A stretch of DNA of 5,909 bases, taken from contig NVSM01000003.1 of NCBI GenBank assembly GCA_002401225.1, positions 17,007-22,915 on the forward strand, given 5' to 3'. The translations under genes were made by a program, and so were the position numbers. Source of the stretch: a bacterium (GTDB lineage Bacteria > Planctomycetota > Phycisphaerae > Phycisphaerales > UBA1924). The notes under the pieces are model-generated. The model was not told the origin of the DNA. It made no database searches and worked only from the letters and a program-made list of their open reading frames with translations. Within the stretch, counting starts at the first letter, position 1, and each line of letters starts with the position of its first letter. Shown here piece after piece: positions 5,155-5,909 of this stretch.

Positions 5155-5819
5155 ATCCGCAGGAAGCTGGCGGCTGTCTCGTCGCTCTTTGATCATCTCT
5201 GCAACGAGAACGCCGTGCCACACAACCCGGTCGGTGGTGTGAAGCGTCCGACGAGGGCAAGACCCCTGGCCTACTCAAGGCACCCAAAGGCGACTCCATC
5301 AAAGCCACGCGGGATCGAGCGATTTTATCCGTGTATCTGTTTCATGCATTGCGAAGAACAGAACTCGCGGATATGCGGGTTGGGGATCTCACTGAACGCA
5401 GGGGTGTGATGCACTTCCGGGTGTTTGGCAAAGGATCAAAGACTCGCTATGTGCCGGTGCATCCGGCAGCGCTGTCGGCGTTGCAAGAATACCTCACCAT
5501 CGCAGGGCACTTTGAGGATCGTTGGGGGGCGATGTTTCGACCAATCATCAACAACCGAACTGGGAAGCTGCATGAATCCATCACCGGGGATGGGGTGTAC
5601 AAAATGCTCAAGAAGTATGCGGCAAGTGCGGGGATCACCGTTGATGGGTTGTGTTTGCATGCATTGCGTGCAACGGCAGCGACCAATGCCCTGGAGAACA
5701 AATCTGATATCGCGTTTGTGCAGAAGTGGCTGGGACACGCAAATATCAGCACCACCAAACTCTATGATCGGCGAAGCTCGCGGCCGGAGGACTCGCCGAC
5801 ATTCAAGGTAAACTACTAG
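5155..5819 (+). pseudogene. Tyrosine recombinase/integrase relic (N-terminus lost, frameshifted)
   Basis: Recognisable sequence begins at 5155 in one frame: IRRKLAAVSSLFDHLCNENA, then PHNPVGGVKRP to 5250. This is the end of the SAM-like core-binding domain of XerC/D-like phage integrases. Similarity then jumps to another frame from 5253: EGKTPG, then LLKAPKGDSIKATRDRAILS, and on through the whole catalytic domain to a TAG at 5817-5819. Besides the frameshift near 5250, the linker between EGKTPG and LLKAP appears about eight to ten residues shorter than I recall for the family, so a small deletion is likely. The catalytic set is intact (counting from the GTG at 5331): R8 in LRRTEL, K34 in GKGSKTRY, H110 and R113 in HALRATAA, H136 in LGHANI and nucleophile Y145 in KLYDRR. 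The family's typical ending, RPEDSPTFKVNY, is also complete. The first 100-odd residues of a normal enzyme are missing. A catalytic-domain-only product from the GTG at 5331 is possible but would lack the DNA-clamping domain. The integron-specific insertion of IntI is absent. Confidence 0.85.
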
Positions 5820-5909
5820 ATAAACGACTTGCAATTGAACCAAATTTTTTGAGCACTAAGCAAATTGCATTTCCCTCAAACCCAAGTAAGCAATCAGTCG
5901 TCTATCTCT
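5820..5909. other. Downstream flank of the recombinase relic, no gene
   Basis: The last 90 bases are AT-rich and hold no supported gene. TGCAATT (5830-5836) and AATTGCA (5863-5869) form a 7-base inverted repeat with a 26-base gap. If the recombinase once moved an element, its attachment site would be expected on one side of the relic, but nothing here identifies one. Confidence 0.3.

Noticed and set aside
5436..5843. Long minus-strand and alternative plus-strand frames over the recombinase
   Set aside because: They are frame shadows; only the frame ending at 5819 carries the R-K-HxxR-H-Y catalytic set.
1..5909. CRISPR array, tRNA or rRNA genes
   Set aside because: No regularly spaced repeats and no cloverleaf or rRNA-like sequence were seen.

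Overview
The window most likely comes from a member of the Planctomycetota, possibly the Phycisphaerae. The main reason is a small ECF-type sigma factor gene overlapping a gene for a membrane-anchored Hanks-type Ser/Thr kinase, an arrangement that is common in that phylum. A large secreted RHS-like protein gene nearby fits the same picture. The phylum is an inference from gene content, since no taxonomic marker gene is present.

Layout. Positions 1-909 (minus strand) hold the first 303 codons of a secreted protein that runs off the left edge. It has a clear signal peptide and a segment resembling the entry to an RHS/YD-repeat protein. Positions 910-1445 contain no convincing gene; they hold a weak terminator candidate behind the kinase gene and a lone perfect DnaA-box 9-mer. 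Positions 1446-3906 (minus strand) carry a two-gene operon, sigma factor first and kinase second, overlapping by 17 bases. Positions 3907-4021 are a divergent control region with a short repeated motif and an inverted repeat. Positions 4022-4910 (plus strand) carry a second operon: an unrecognised 173-residue protein with a signal-peptide-like N-terminus, and a 126-residue protein with a Cro/CI-like helix-turn-helix, overlapping by 14 bases. Positions 4911-5154 are non-coding and rich in inverted repeats. Positions 5155-5819 (plus strand) are the remains of a tyrosine recombinase whose catalytic half is intact but whose N-terminal half is lost and frameshifted. The last 90 bases show no gene.

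How the parts may work together. The sigma factor and kinase are almost certainly made together, and the kinase is the natural candidate to control the sigma factor, since no anti-sigma factor gene is visible here. The divergent exported-protein/HTH pair shares the 115-bp control region with them, so cross-regulation is plausible: an envelope signal read by the kinase, a sigma-factor output, and an HTH protein acting on the shared region. This four-gene divergent unit is the most interesting object in the window. Its functional wiring is inferred from gene order and is not shown by the sequence. The recombinase relic and the stem-loops beside it suggest that the right side was once a site of mobile DNA insertion.
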